A stretch of 64,000 nt of DNA from the NCBI RefSeq assembly GCF_900115095.1, contig NZ_FOVH01000009.1, positions 329,748 to 393,747 on the forward strand. The letters are read 5' to 3'. Below, piece after piece: positions 35,449 to 44,169 of the stretch. The notes beneath the pieces were generated by a model. That model was given only the letters and a program-made list of their open reading frames with translations. It had not been told where the DNA came from and did not search any database. Position 1 is the first letter of the stretch, and the number at the start of each line of letters is the position of its first letter. The position numbers and the translations under genes are program-made. Origin of the DNA: Actinomadura madurae. Lineage in GTDB: Bacteria; Actinomycetota; Actinomycetes; Streptosporangiales; Streptosporangiaceae.

Positions 35449-37461
35449 ATGAGCGGACACGACGACGTGCCCGACTGGGCACCCAGGAACCTGCCGGAGC
35501 CGGACGACCCGGAGACGCCCTACACCTTCCTCGGCGCCTCGCAGCCCGGTGGAGCGCCCGCGCCGCACGGTCCCGGCGCACGCCCCGCCGGTCCGGGGCC
35601 CGCAGGGCCCGAGGCGCCCTTCGACGCGTTCACCCGGCCCGCCCGCGCGTCCCGCCCGCCGGGGCCGGCGCACGCCGCCGCCAAGCCGCCCCGGGGCCGG
35701 TGGCTCCCCGGCCGGGGACGGCCGCCGAGGCGCGTCGGCGGCATCCTGCTCGGGCCGCTCGCGGGCGCGGTCGGCCTGGTGCTGCTGACCGGCCTCGGCG
35801 CCTACGCGGTCGCCGCGGCCGGCGACGGCTGCTCCGGCGACGGCGCCCTCACGCTCACCGTGGCGGCCGCGCCGGACATCGCCCCCGCGGTCATCCGGGC
35901 GGCGGGCCGCCTCAACGACGCCAAGGACGAGGTGGACGGGCGGTGCGTCCGCGCGCGGGTGCGGGCCACCGAGCCGGCGGCCGTCGCGACGCTGCTGTCC
36001 GGCAAGGGGGTGGCCGGCGTCACCGAGCGGCCGGACGTCTGGATCCCCGACTCCTCGCTGTGGACCAAGCTCGTCGGCAGCTCGGACCGGCCCGGGGCGG
36101 CCGGGTCCTTCACCGACCTCGGCGGCATGGCCTCCTCCCCCATCGTGCTGGCGATGCCCCGCGGGCTCGCGACGCAGCTGCGCAACCTCGGCGCGCCCGA
36201 GCAGCCGTCCTGGAAGGAGCTGCTCGCCGCGGCGGGCGCGTCCTCGGACGACGGGCAGGACCCGGACGCGGGCGGCGGCGTCATCCCGGCGCGGCTGTTC
36301 CGGCTCCAGGTCCCCGACCCCGACCGCAGCGCCACCGGGATGGGCTCGCTGATCCTGGCCGGCGCGCTGCTGGCCGACTCCCCGGGCGGCCAGGCGCGGT
36401 TCGCCGGCGTGGTCCGGACGATCCGCGAGGGCATCGCGGCGTCGGTCGCGGCGGAGTTCGCCGCGTTCGGCAAGGGCGACACCGACCGCTACCCCGTCGC
36501 GCTGGCTCCCGAGCAGGCGGTCTTCTCCTACAACGCGCGCCGTCCGGCCGAGCAGGCCGTCGCGGTGTACCCGGCGGAGGGGACGATCTTCCTCGACCAT
36601 CCCGTCACCGTCCTGTCCGGGGACGCGGCCAAGGCCGGCGCGGCGCGCCTGCTCGGGCGGGCGCTGTCGGACCGGGCCACCCGCGACGACGTCCAGCGGC
36701 TCGGGTTCCGCACCCCCGGCGGCGCCGCGCCCGCGGCGTTCTCCGCCCGGACCGGCCTGAACCCGCGCGCGCCGAAGGCGCTGCCACCGGCGCCCGCCGC
36801 CGACGTGCGGCGCACCATGCAGTCGTGGGCGCAGCTGTCGCTGAGCATCCGGATGCTCAGCATCATCGACGTGTCCGGGTCCATGGACCAGAAGCTGGCG
36901 CCGGGCGTCACCCGGCTGCAGGCCACGGTCCGCACCGCGCAGAGCGGGCTGTCGCTGCTGCCGGACGACAGCGAGCTCGGCCAGTGGGTGTTCTCCACCA
37001 AGCTGGAGGGCGGTCAGGACTGGCGCGAGCTGGTCAGCGTCGGGCCGCTCGGCGAGCGGCTCGGCTCCGCCACCCGGCGGCAGCAGATGCTGAGCGCGTT
37101 CGCGCAGATCAGGGTGAAGAAGCGCGGCGACACGGGCCTGTACGAGACGGTCATGGCGGCGTTCGACTACATGAAGCGGACCTACAAGCCGGAGTACGTG
37201 AACTCGGTGCTGCTCTGGACGGACGGCCGGAACGAGGACCCGGGCGGCCCCTCGCTCGCCGAGACGCTCGACCACATCCGCCGCGAGTACGACCCGGAGC
37301 GCCCGGTCCTCATCAACATGTTCGGCAACGGCGACGATGTGGACGTCAACGAGCTGCGGCAAATCGCGCGGCTCACGCGCGGGGACGCCTACGTGGCCGA
37401 GACCCCCGAGGAGGTGCAGACACTCTTCCTCAAGGCGCTGTCCCAGCGGGTCAACCCCTGA
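35449..37461 (+). CDS. Membrane-anchored protein with solute-binding-like and von Willebrand factor A domains
   Basis: 670 aa. A cytoplasmic Pro-rich N-terminus of about 95 residues and one helix (about 101-124, GGILLGPLAGAVGLVLLTGL) precede an extracellular domain resembling type 2 solute-binding proteins (about 135-440, LTLTVAAAPDIAPAVIRAAG). A C-terminal VWA domain follows (about 470-665) with a complete MIDAS motif DVSGSM and the later TDG (LLWTDGRNED). VWA domains bind protein ligands through a metal; the fused binding domain could sense a small ligand. ATG at 35449 is preferred over the frame start at 35389. Probably works with the adjacent pseudokinase. Confidence 0.87.
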   Translation: MSGHDDVPDWAPRNLPEPDDPETPYTFLGASQPGGAPAPHGPGARPAGPGPAGPEAPFDAFTRPARASRPPGPAHAAAKPPRGRWLPGRGRPPRRVGGILLGPLAGAVGLVLLTGLGAYAVAAAGDGCSGDGALTLTVAAAPDIAPAVIRAAGRLNDAKDEVDGRCVRARVRATEPAAVATLLSGKGVAGVTERPDVWIPDSSLWTKLVGSSDRPGAAGSFTDLGGMASSPIVLAMPRGLATQLRNLGAPEQPSWKELLAAAGASSDDGQDPDAGGGVIPARLFRLQVPDPDRSATGMGSLILAGALLADSPGGQARFAGVVRTIREGIAASVAAEFAAFGKGDTDRYPVALAPEQAVFSYNARRPAEQAVAVYPAEGTIFLDHPVTVLSGDAAKAGAARLLGRALSDRATRDDVQRLGFRTPGGAAPAAFSARTGLNPRAPKALPPAPAADVRRTMQSWAQLSLSIRMLSIIDVSGSMDQKLAPGVTRLQATVRTAQSGLSLLPDDSELGQWVFSTKLEGGQDWRELVSVGPLGERLGSATRRQQMLSAFAQIRVKKRGDTGLYETVMAAFDYMKRTYKPEYVNSVLLWTDGRNEDPGGPSLAETLDHIRREYDPERPVLINMFGNGDDVDVNELRQIARLTRGDAYVAETPEEVQTLFLKALSQRVNP

Positions 37462-37484
37462 CCTCCGCGGCCTCCGCCTCGTAT

Positions 37485-37528
37485 TTGATTCTAGAACGCT
37501 ATTCGAGTTAGGTTAGCGTTCCGTTAGA
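37485..37528 (+). promoter_or_regulatory. Promoter and TetR-type operator of acyl-CoA dehydrogenase operon
   Basis: TTGATT (37485-37490) and TAGGTT (37509-37514), 18 bp apart, are overlaid by a perfect dyad GAACGCTA (37494-37501)-N12-TAGCGTTC (37514-37521), with partial outer TCTA/TAGA arms. A repressor bound here would block RNA polymerase. The TetR gene at the operon's end is the obvious candidate. Confidence 0.6.
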
Positions 37529-37551
37529 TACGCAGGCGAGAGGGGCACGGC

Positions 37552-38703
37552 GTGCGCCGCACCGTTTTCAACGAGGACCATGAGGCGTTCCGGGACATGA
37601 TCCGGTCGTTCATCGAGGCCGAGGTCGCCCCGGTCTACGACGCGTGGGAGGAGGCCGGCCACCCGCCGCGCGAGTTCTACGGCAAGCTCGGCGAGCTGGG
37701 CGTGTTCGGCGTCCAGGTGCCCGAGGAGTACGGCGGCGCGGGCGAGACCAGCTTCAAGTACCAGGCGGTGATCTCCGAGGAGTGCGCCCGCGCCGCGGTG
37801 AGCTTCGGCGGCTACGGGGTGCACGTCAACCTCGTCCTGCCCTACCTGCTCAAGTACGGCTCGGACGAGCAGAAGAAGCGCTGGCTGCCGCCGTTCGTGT
37901 CCGGCGAGATGATGACCGCCATCGCGATGACCGAGCCCGGCACCGGCTCCGACCTCGCCGGCATCCAGACCACGGCGAAGCGCGACGGCGACCACTACAT
38001 CCTCAACGGCGCCAAGACGTTCATCACCGGCGGCGTCCTCGCCGACCGCGTGCTGGTGGTGGCCCGCACGTCCCCCGCCACGCCCGAGAACCGCCGGGCC
38101 GGCCTGTCGATCCTCGCCGTCGACACCAAGAGCGAGGGCTACGCCGTCGGCCGCAAGCTGGAGAAGATCGGCCTGCGCAGCTCCGACACCGCCGAGCTGT
38201 CGTTCACCGACGTCCGGGTGCCCGTCGAGGACCTCCTCGGCGAGGAGGGCCGCGGCTTCGAGTACCTCACCCACAACCTCGCCGAGGAGCGCCTCGGCAT
38301 CGCGACCAGCTCCTACGCGTCCGCCGCCGCCGCGGTCGAGTTCGCCCGCGCGTACGTGCAGGAGCGCACCGTCTTCGGCAAGACCGTCTCCTCGTTCCAG
38401 AACACCAAGTTCGTCCTCGCCGAGTGCGCCACCGAGGTCGAGGCGGCCCGCTCGCTGGTCGACCGCTGCATCGAGGCCCTGGACGCCGGGGAGCTGACCC
38501 CCGCCGACGCCGCCGTCTGCAAGCTGTTCTGCACCGAGGTCCAGGCCCGCGTCGTCGACAAGTGCCTGCAACTGCACGGCGGCTACGGCTACATCCTGGA
38601 GTACCCGATCGCCCGCCTGTACACCGACGCGCGGGTCACCCGCATCTACGGCGGCACCAGCGAGGTGCTCAAGACCATCATCGCCAAGGACATCCAGGTC
38701 TGA
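37552..38703 (+). CDS. Acyl-CoA dehydrogenase
   Basis: 383-aa FAD-dependent dehydrogenase, alpha,beta-oxidation of an acyl-CoA thioester. Signatures: MTEPGTGSDLAGIQTTA (FAD site), EKIGLRSSDTAELSFTDVRVP, ERTVFGKTVSSFQ, QLHGGYGYILEYPIARLYTDAR and RIYGGTSEVLKTI. At the MCAD Glu376 position there is Gly (IYGGTSE); a Glu in AEERLG (E246) is placed like the base of isovaleryl-CoA/long-chain enzymes, so a branched or long acyl substrate is more likely than medium-chain. GTG at 37552 follows GAGAGGGG. First gene of an operon with a ketoreductase and TetR. Confidence 0.93.
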   Translation: MRRTVFNEDHEAFRDMIRSFIEAEVAPVYDAWEEAGHPPREFYGKLGELGVFGVQVPEEYGGAGETSFKYQAVISEECARAAVSFGGYGVHVNLVLPYLLKYGSDEQKKRWLPPFVSGEMMTAIAMTEPGTGSDLAGIQTTAKRDGDHYILNGAKTFITGGVLADRVLVVARTSPATPENRRAGLSILAVDTKSEGYAVGRKLEKIGLRSSDTAELSFTDVRVPVEDLLGEEGRGFEYLTHNLAEERLGIATSSYASAAAAVEFARAYVQERTVFGKTVSSFQNTKFVLAECATEVEAARSLVDRCIEALDAGELTPADAAVCKLFCTEVQARVVDKCLQLHGGYGYILEYPIARLYTDARVTRIYGGTSEVLKTIIAKDIQV

Positions 38704-38719
38704 CGGAAGGGCTGCTCAC

Positions 38720-39475
38720 ATGACCGAGAACCGGGTGGCCATCGTCACCGGCGCCGCGCGCGGCATCGGCGCCGCCACCGCCGTGCGCCTCGCGAAGGAG
38801 GGCTTCGCCGTCGCGGTCTGCGACCTCGACGAGGCCGCGTGCGCCGGCACCGTGGAGACGATCGCCAAGGACGGCGGCACGGCCCTCGCCGTCGGCGTGG
38901 ACGTCGCCGACTCCGCGGCGGTCTCCGCCGCCGTCGCGCGCGTCGCCGCCGAGCTCGGCCCGCCCGTCGTGCTGGTGAACAACGCCGGCATCACCCGCGA
39001 CAACCTGCTGTTCAAGATGTCCGACGACGACTGGGACGCCGTCATGTCGGTGCACCTGCGCGGCTCGTTCCTGATGAGCCGCGCCGCGCAGGAGCACATG
39101 ACGAAGGCGGGCTGGGGCCGGATCGTGAACCTGTCGTCGGTGTCGGCGCTCGGCAACCGCGGCCAGGTCAACTACGCGGCCGCCAAGGCGGGCCTGCAGG
39201 GCTTCACCAAGACCCTCGCGATCGAGCTGGGCCGGTTCGGCGTGACCGCCAACGCGATCGCCCCCGGCTTCATCGCCACCGAGATGACGGCCGCGACCGC
39301 CGCCCGGATCGGCGTGGAGTTCGAGGACTTCAAGGCCGCCGCCGCCAAGGAGATCCCGGTGCGCCGCGTCGGCGTCCCCGAGGACATCGCCGGCACCGTC
39401 GCGTTCCTGGTCAGCGACGACGCCTCGTTCGTCTCCGGGCAGGTCATCTACGTGGCGGGCGGTCCGCGGGCATGA
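38720..39475 (+). CDS. SDR-family 3-oxoacyl-(ACP/CoA) reductase, FabG type
   Basis: 251 aa classical short-chain dehydrogenase: TGAARGIGAATA cofactor motif, NNAGITRDNLLF, catalytic Ser in VNLSSVSALG and YAAAKAG (Tyr-x3-Lys), and PGFIATEM. It begins 16 bp after the acyl-CoA dehydrogenase, so it probably acts on 3-hydroxy/3-oxoacyl thioesters of the same pathway rather than in bulk fatty-acid synthesis, for which fabG at 29 kb is available. Confidence 0.92.
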   Translation: MTENRVAIVTGAARGIGAATAVRLAKEGFAVAVCDLDEAACAGTVETIAKDGGTALAVGVDVADSAAVSAAVARVAAELGPPVVLVNNAGITRDNLLFKMSDDDWDAVMSVHLRGSFLMSRAAQEHMTKAGWGRIVNLSSVSALGNRGQVNYAAAKAGLQGFTKTLAIELGRFGVTANAIAPGFIATEMTAATAARIGVEFEDFKAAAAKEIPVRRVGVPEDIAGTVAFLVSDDASFVSGQVIYVAGGPRA

Positions 39476-39518
39476 GCCGGGCGGTGCGCGTGGCCGCGCC
39501 CCCGCGGGGGCACGGCGG

Positions 39519-40142
39519 GTGACGCCGCCGCGGGCGGTCCGCAAGGACGGCCAGGCACGCGACCGGGAGGGGACGGAGGAGTCGCTGCGCGCGGCGGCCA
39601 TCGCGCTGCTGCGGCGCGGCGGCGTCCTCGCCGGGCTCAACCTGCGGCAGGTCGCCGACGAGGCGGGCGTCAACCGCGGGCTGGTCTACCAGTACTTCGG
39701 GTCGCGGCGGGCGCTGCTGCGGTCGGCGCTGTTCCACCGGTCGCGGCTGAACGCGGAGGACGCGGTCGACGCGGCCGGGCTGCCGCTGCGCGAGCGGCTG
39801 GCGCGCCTGTTCTGGACGAGCCTGCGCAACCCCGAGCCGGTCCGCCTGGCGGCGCTGCTGGTGCTGGACGGCGACGAGCGGCCCCGGGCGCTGCTCAACC
39901 GGGGCGCCGACAGGGAGGACCTCGCGGCGGAGGCCGCGGCGGGCGGCCTGCCCGTCGAGGACGTCGAGGCAGTGCAGGCGGCGATCGCGTCCACGATCTG
40001 CGGGTACACGCTGCTGCGCGAGCATCTGGCCCGGGAGACCGGCGTGCCGGCGGCGGAGCTGGACGAACGCATGGCCCGCTGCGTGGAGGCCATGTTCACC
40101 GGCCGCGCGCCCTCACCGGAGGCGGCCGACGGGCACGGCTAG
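39519..40142 (+). CDS. TetR/AcrR-family transcriptional regulator
   Basis: 207 aa. N-terminal TetR helix-turn-helix (about 18-65) with LNLRQVADEAGVNRGLVYQYFGSRRALLRSAL, then a variable helical ligand-binding domain. Third gene of the acyl-CoA dehydrogenase operon; it probably binds the dyad at 37494-37521 and responds to an acyl-CoA. Starts at GTG 39519 with no clear Shine-Dalgarno. Its TAG stop is in the first copy of a 13-bp tandem repeat shared with the convergent gene. Confidence 0.88.
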   Translation: MTPPRAVRKDGQARDREGTEESLRAAAIALLRRGGVLAGLNLRQVADEAGVNRGLVYQYFGSRRALLRSALFHRSRLNAEDAVDAAGLPLRERLARLFWTSLRNPEPVRLAALLVLDGDERPRALLNRGADREDLAAEAAAGGLPVEDVEAVQAAIASTICGYTLLREHLARETGVPAAELDERMARCVEAMFTGRAPSPEAADGHG

Positions 40143-40156
40143 CGGGCACGGTTAGC
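40131..40156. repeat. 13-bp tandem duplication holding two convergent stop codons
   Basis: GGGCACGGCTAGC (40131-40143) and GGGCACGGTTAGC (40144-40156). The first copy supplies the TAG of the TetR gene, the second the TAA (TTA on plus strand, 40152-40154) of the convergent BtuF-like gene. Confidence 0.85.
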
Positions 40157-40922
40157 GGGCGCGGGCCTCGTCGAGCCGCCGTGCGAGGGCGGCCGGGGCG
40201 CCGACGAGGGACGGGCCGTACCAGGTGAGGTCGCGCCCGCTGACGAGCGCCACGTCGATGCCGGGGAACGCCTCGGGACCGTCGTGCTCGGTGAACGCGT
40301 ACGGCTCGTCCGGCAGGACGACCAGGTCCGCGCCCGACGCGTTCAGTTCGTCCAGCGGGATCTTCGGGTACCGGTCCGGGTGACCCGCGTACACGTTGGA
40401 CACGCCGAGCCGGGACAGGACGTCGCCGGTGAAGGTGTCCCGGCCGACGACCATCCATGGCCGCCGCCAGATCGGGATGACCGCCGCGCGGGGCGCGCGC
40501 GGCGCGACGTCCGACCAGACGCGCGCCGCCTCGTCCAGCCAGGCCGGGACCGGTATCCGGCACGCCTCGGTGAGCATGCGGCGCAGCGACGTGAGGGCCT
40601 CGCCGACGGTGCGGATCTCGGTCATCCACACCGGGACGCCCGCGGCGCGCATCGCCTCGACGTCGGCGGGGCGGTTCTCCTCGGTGTTGCCGAGGACGAC
40701 GTCCGGCCCCAGCTCCGCGATCTTCTCCACGTCGGGGTTCTTCGTGCCGCGCACGCGCGGCACGTCCAGGCCCTCGGGGTGGGTGCACCAGTCGGTGGCG
40801 CCGGCGAGCAGGCCCGGCGCCGACACCGCGACCGTCTCCGTCAGCGACGGGACGATGGACACGACCCGGCGCACCCGGTCCGGAACGGGAACCGGGGCGC
40901 CGGTGTCGTCACGCGCGGTCAT
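40152..40922 (-). CDS. BtuF-like helical-backbone metal receptor, predicted cytoplasmic
   Basis: 256 aa of the type III periplasmic-binding fold: RRVVSIVPSLTETVAV opening, LAGATDWCTHPEGL, RVRGTKNPDVEKIAELGPDVVLGNTEEN, and YPKIPLDELNASGADLVVLPDEPY. Homologues include BtuF (cobalamin) and siderophore receptors. The N-terminus from ATG 40922 (MTARDDTGAPVPVPD) has no signal peptide or lipobox, and no upstream start adds one. The gene starts 11 bp after the icmF stop, suggesting a cytosolic cobalamin-binding role linked to the B12-dependent mutase; this is inference. Confidence 0.85.
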   Translation of the reverse strand: MTARDDTGAPVPVPDRVRRVVSIVPSLTETVAVSAPGLLAGATDWCTHPEGLDVPRVRGTKNPDVEKIAELGPDVVLGNTEENRPADVEAMRAAGVPVWMTEIRTVGEALTSLRRMLTEACRIPVPAWLDEAARVWSDVAPRAPRAAVIPIWRRPWMVVGRDTFTGDVLSRLGVSNVYAGHPDRYPKIPLDELNASGADLVVLPDEPYAFTEHDGPEAFPGIDVALVSGRDLTWYGPSLVGAPAALARRLDEARAR

Positions 40923-40933
40923 GAGTCGGACGA

Positions 40934-43900
40934 TCAGACGTTGCGGCGGTACTGCCCGCCCACCTCGAAGAACGCGTCGGTGATCTGCTGGAGGCTGCAC
41001 ACGCGCGCCGCGTCCATCAGCACCGCGAACACGTTCTCGCCCGCCCGCGCCGCCTCCTTGAGCGCGGCGAGGGCGGCCCGCGCCTCGTCGCGGTGCGCGG
41101 CCTGGTAGGTGTGGACGCGGTCGAGCTGGGAGCGCTTCTCCTCCTCGGTGGCGCGGGCCAGCTCGATCTTCTTCGGCGTGCCGTCGCCGGAGTCCGGGGT
41201 GCGGAACGTGTTGACCCCGATCAGCGGCAGGGAGCCGTCGTGCTTGCGCTGCTCGTACAGCATCGACTCGTCCTGGATGCGGCCGCGCTGGTAGCCGGTC
41301 TCCATCGCGCCGAGGACGCCGCCGCGCTCGCTGATCCGGTCGAACTCCGCCAGCACCGCCTCCTCGACCAGGCCGGTGAGCTCGTCGATGATGAACGACC
41401 CCTGCAGCGGGTTCTCGTTCATCGCGAGTCCCCACTCGCGGTTGATGATGAGCTGGATCGCCAGCGCCCGCCGCACCGACTCGGCCGTCGGCGTGGTGAC
41501 GGCCTCGTCGTAGGCGTTGGTGTGCAGGCTGTTGCAGTTGTCGTAGATGGCGATGAGCGCCTGCAGCGTGGTCCGGATGTCGTTGAAGTGCATCTCCTGC
41601 GCGTGCAGGGAGCGCCCGGACGTCTGCACGTGGTACTTGAGCTTCTGGCTGCGCTCGTTGGCGCCGTACCTGTCGCGCATGGCCACGGCCCAGATGCGGC
41701 GGGCCACCCGTCCGAGGACGTTGTACTCGGGGTCCATGCCGTTGGAGAAGAAGAACGACAGGTTGGGCGCGAAGTCGTCGATGTCCATGCCGCGCGCCAG
41801 GTAGGACTCGACGTAGGTGAACCCGTTGGCGAGGGTGAACGCGAGCTGGCTGATGGGGTTCGCGCCCGCCTCGGCGATGTGGTAGCCGGAGATGGACACC
41901 GAGTAGAAGTTGCGGACCTTGTTGGCGATGAACCACTCCTGGATGTCGCCCATCATCCGCAGCGAGAACTCGGTGGAGAAGATGCAGGTGTTCTGGCCCT
42001 GGTCCTCCTTGAGGATGTCGGCCTGCACGGTGCCGCGCACGGTCGACAGGACGCGCGCGCGGATCCGCGCGGCCTCCTCGGCGGACGGCTCGCGCCCGTT
42101 CTCCTCGTAGAAGGCGTCCAGCCCCTGGTCGATGGCGGTGTTGAGGAAGAACGCCAGGATCGTGGGCGCGGGGCCGTTGATGGTCATCGACACCGACGTG
42201 GTCGGCGACGACAGGTCGAACCCGTCGTATAGGGCCTTCATGTCGTCCAGCGTCGCGATCGACACCCCGGACGTGCCGACCTTGCCGTACACGTCGGGAC
42301 GCTCGTCGGGGTCGCGCCCGTACAGGGTGACCGAGTCGAACGCGGTGGACAGCCGCGTGGCGGGCTGGCCCTCCGACAGGAGCTTGAAGCGCCGGTTGGT
42401 GCGGAACGGGTCGCCCTCCCCCGCGAACATGCGCGCGGGGTCCTCGTTGTCGCGCTTGAACGGGAACACCCCGGCGGTGAACGGGAACCGTCCCGGGAGG
42501 TTCTCCGACCGGAGGAACCGCAGCAGCTCGCCGTGGTCGGTGTAGCGCGGCAGCGCGACGCGCGGGATGCGGCTGCCCGACAGGGACTCGCGGGTCAGCT
42601 CGGTGCGCAGCTCCTTGTCGCGGATCTTCACGACCTGCTCGTCGCCGGAGTACGACTCCACGACGGCCGGCCACTCCTCGATCAGCCGGGCGCTGTCCGG
42701 CGCCACGTCGCGGCGCGCCCCGTCCAGCAGCACCTCGACCTCGGAGGCGTCGGTCAGCTCCGCGCGGACCTCGGCCAGCCGCTGGACGCGCCGCACCGCC
42801 TCCATCTGCCTTGCCGTGTCCGCGTGGTAGCCGCGCACGGTCTCGGCGATGTCGGACAGGTACCGGACGCGGCCCGGCGGGATGACGGTCGCGGCGCCGG
42901 TCGACACCTTGGTCGCGGCCTCGGGCAGGGTCCCGTCCTCCAGCCGCAGCCCGTGCTCGCCCAGGAGGCCCCCGAGGTGCTGGTAGAGCGCGGTGACGCC
43001 GTCGTCGTTGAAGGTGGCCGCGCTGGTGCCGAACACGGGCATGTCATCGGGACGCTGCCCGAACGCCTCCCGGTTCCGGACGAGCTGGCGGCCCACGTCC
43101 CGCAGTGCGTCGGCCGCGCCGCGCCGCTCGAACTTGTTGATCGCCACCACGTCCGCGAAGTCGAGCATGTCGATCTTCTCCAGCTGGGACGCGGCGCCGA
43201 ACTCCGGCGTCATCACGTACAGCGACACGTCCACCAGCGGGACGATCGCGGCGTCGCCCTGCCCGATGCCGGGCGTCTCCAGGACGACCAGGTCGTATCC
43301 GGCGGCCTTGCAGGCGGTGACGATGTCCTCGATGTTCTCGGGCAGCTCCCGCGCGCCCCGGGTGGCCAGCGAGCGGAAGAACACGCGGTCGCCGTCCAGG
43401 GAGTTCATCCGGATCCGGTCGCCGAGCAGCGCGCCGCCGCCGCGCCGCCGGGTCGGGTCGACCGCCAGCACCGCGACGCGCAGCCGGTCGCCCTGGTCGA
43501 CGCGCAGCCGCCGCACCAGCTCGTCGGTGAGCGACGACTTCCCGGACCCGCCCGTCCCGGTGATGCCGAGCACGGGCACCCGGCGCGCGGCGGCCGCCTC
43601 GGCGAGCCGCGCCCGGTCACTCTCCGGCAGCTTCCCGGCCTGAAGGCAGGTGAGGGTCCGCGCGAGGGCGCGCCGCCCGCCCGCCAGGACCTCCTCCACC
43701 GGGGCGGGTTCGGCGGCGAGGTCGACGTCGCAGTCGCGCACCAGCTCGTTGATCATGCCGGGGAGGCCGAGCCGCTGCCCGTCCTCCGGCGAGAAGATCC
43801 GCACCCCCGCGCCGGAGAGCCGGTCGATCTCCTCGTGCACGATGACGCCGCCGCCCCCGCCGAACACGCGCACGTGCTCGGCGCCCGCCTCCTTGAGGCT

Positions 43901-44161
43901 GCGCGACAGGAACTCGAAGTACTCGACGTGCCCGCCCTGGTAAGAGCTGATCGCCACGCCCTGCGCGTCCTCCTCCAGGACGGCGTCGACGACCTCTCGG
44001 ACCGAGCGGTCGTGCCCCAGGTGCACGACCTCGGCGCCCTGGGACTGCAGGATGCGCCGCATGATGTTGATCGCGGCGTCGTGGCCGTCGAACAGCGCGG
44101 CCGCCGTCACGAACCGCACCGGGTGCACCGGCGCGTGCAGCTCCCCCGTCACCGTCCCCAC
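40934..44161 (-). CDS. icmF: Fused isobutyryl-CoA mutase with GTPase chaperone domain
   Basis: 1075 aa. Order: B12-binding domain (about 12-145; DGHDAAINIMRR with H27 as cobalt ligand), MeaB-like G-protein domain (about 195-430; Walker A GTGGSGKSS at 202-210, then PGIGQGDAAI and NKFERRGA), and a mutase barrel (about 520-1075). IcmF interconverts isobutyryl-CoA and n-butyryl-CoA (some forms use pivalyl- or isovaleryl-CoA) with its own GTPase for cofactor loading. GTG at 44161. Divergent from a MarR gene with an operator between them; the BtuF-like gene follows in the same operon. Confidence 0.95.
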   Translation of the reverse strand: MGTVTGELHAPVHPVRFVTAAALFDGHDAAINIMRRILQSQGAEVVHLGHDRSVREVVDAVLEEDAQGVAISSYQGGHVEYFEFLSRSLKEAGAEHVRVFGGGGGVIVHEEIDRLSGAGVRIFSPEDGQRLGLPGMINELVRDCDVDLAAEPAPVEEVLAGGRRALARTLTCLQAGKLPESDRARLAEAAAARRVPVLGITGTGGSGKSSLTDELVRRLRVDQGDRLRVAVLAVDPTRRRGGGALLGDRIRMNSLDGDRVFFRSLATRGARELPENIEDIVTACKAAGYDLVVLETPGIGQGDAAIVPLVDVSLYVMTPEFGAASQLEKIDMLDFADVVAINKFERRGAADALRDVGRQLVRNREAFGQRPDDMPVFGTSAATFNDDGVTALYQHLGGLLGEHGLRLEDGTLPEAATKVSTGAATVIPPGRVRYLSDIAETVRGYHADTARQMEAVRRVQRLAEVRAELTDASEVEVLLDGARRDVAPDSARLIEEWPAVVESYSGDEQVVKIRDKELRTELTRESLSGSRIPRVALPRYTDHGELLRFLRSENLPGRFPFTAGVFPFKRDNEDPARMFAGEGDPFRTNRRFKLLSEGQPATRLSTAFDSVTLYGRDPDERPDVYGKVGTSGVSIATLDDMKALYDGFDLSSPTTSVSMTINGPAPTILAFFLNTAIDQGLDAFYEENGREPSAEEAARIRARVLSTVRGTVQADILKEDQGQNTCIFSTEFSLRMMGDIQEWFIANKVRNFYSVSISGYHIAEAGANPISQLAFTLANGFTYVESYLARGMDIDDFAPNLSFFFSNGMDPEYNVLGRVARRIWAVAMRDRYGANERSQKLKYHVQTSGRSLHAQEMHFNDIRTTLQALIAIYDNCNSLHTNAYDEAVTTPTAESVRRALAIQLIINREWGLAMNENPLQGSFIIDELTGLVEEAVLAEFDRISERGGVLGAMETGYQRGRIQDESMLYEQRKHDGSLPLIGVNTFRTPDSGDGTPKKIELARATEEEKRSQLDRVHTYQAAHRDEARAALAALKEAARAGENVFAVLMDAARVCSLQQITDAFFEVGGQYRRNV

Positions 44162-44169
44162 CCCAAACC

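Noticed and set aside
40923..40933. Cobalamin riboswitch in the icmF/BtuF-like region
   Set aside because: The gap is 11 bp, and the 45-bp icmF upstream region has no B12-box; control is better explained by the MarR dyad.
42675..44161. Separate small and large mutase subunits or a MeaB gene
   Set aside because: One uninterrupted frame carries B12-binding, GTPase and mutase domains, the IcmF fusion.
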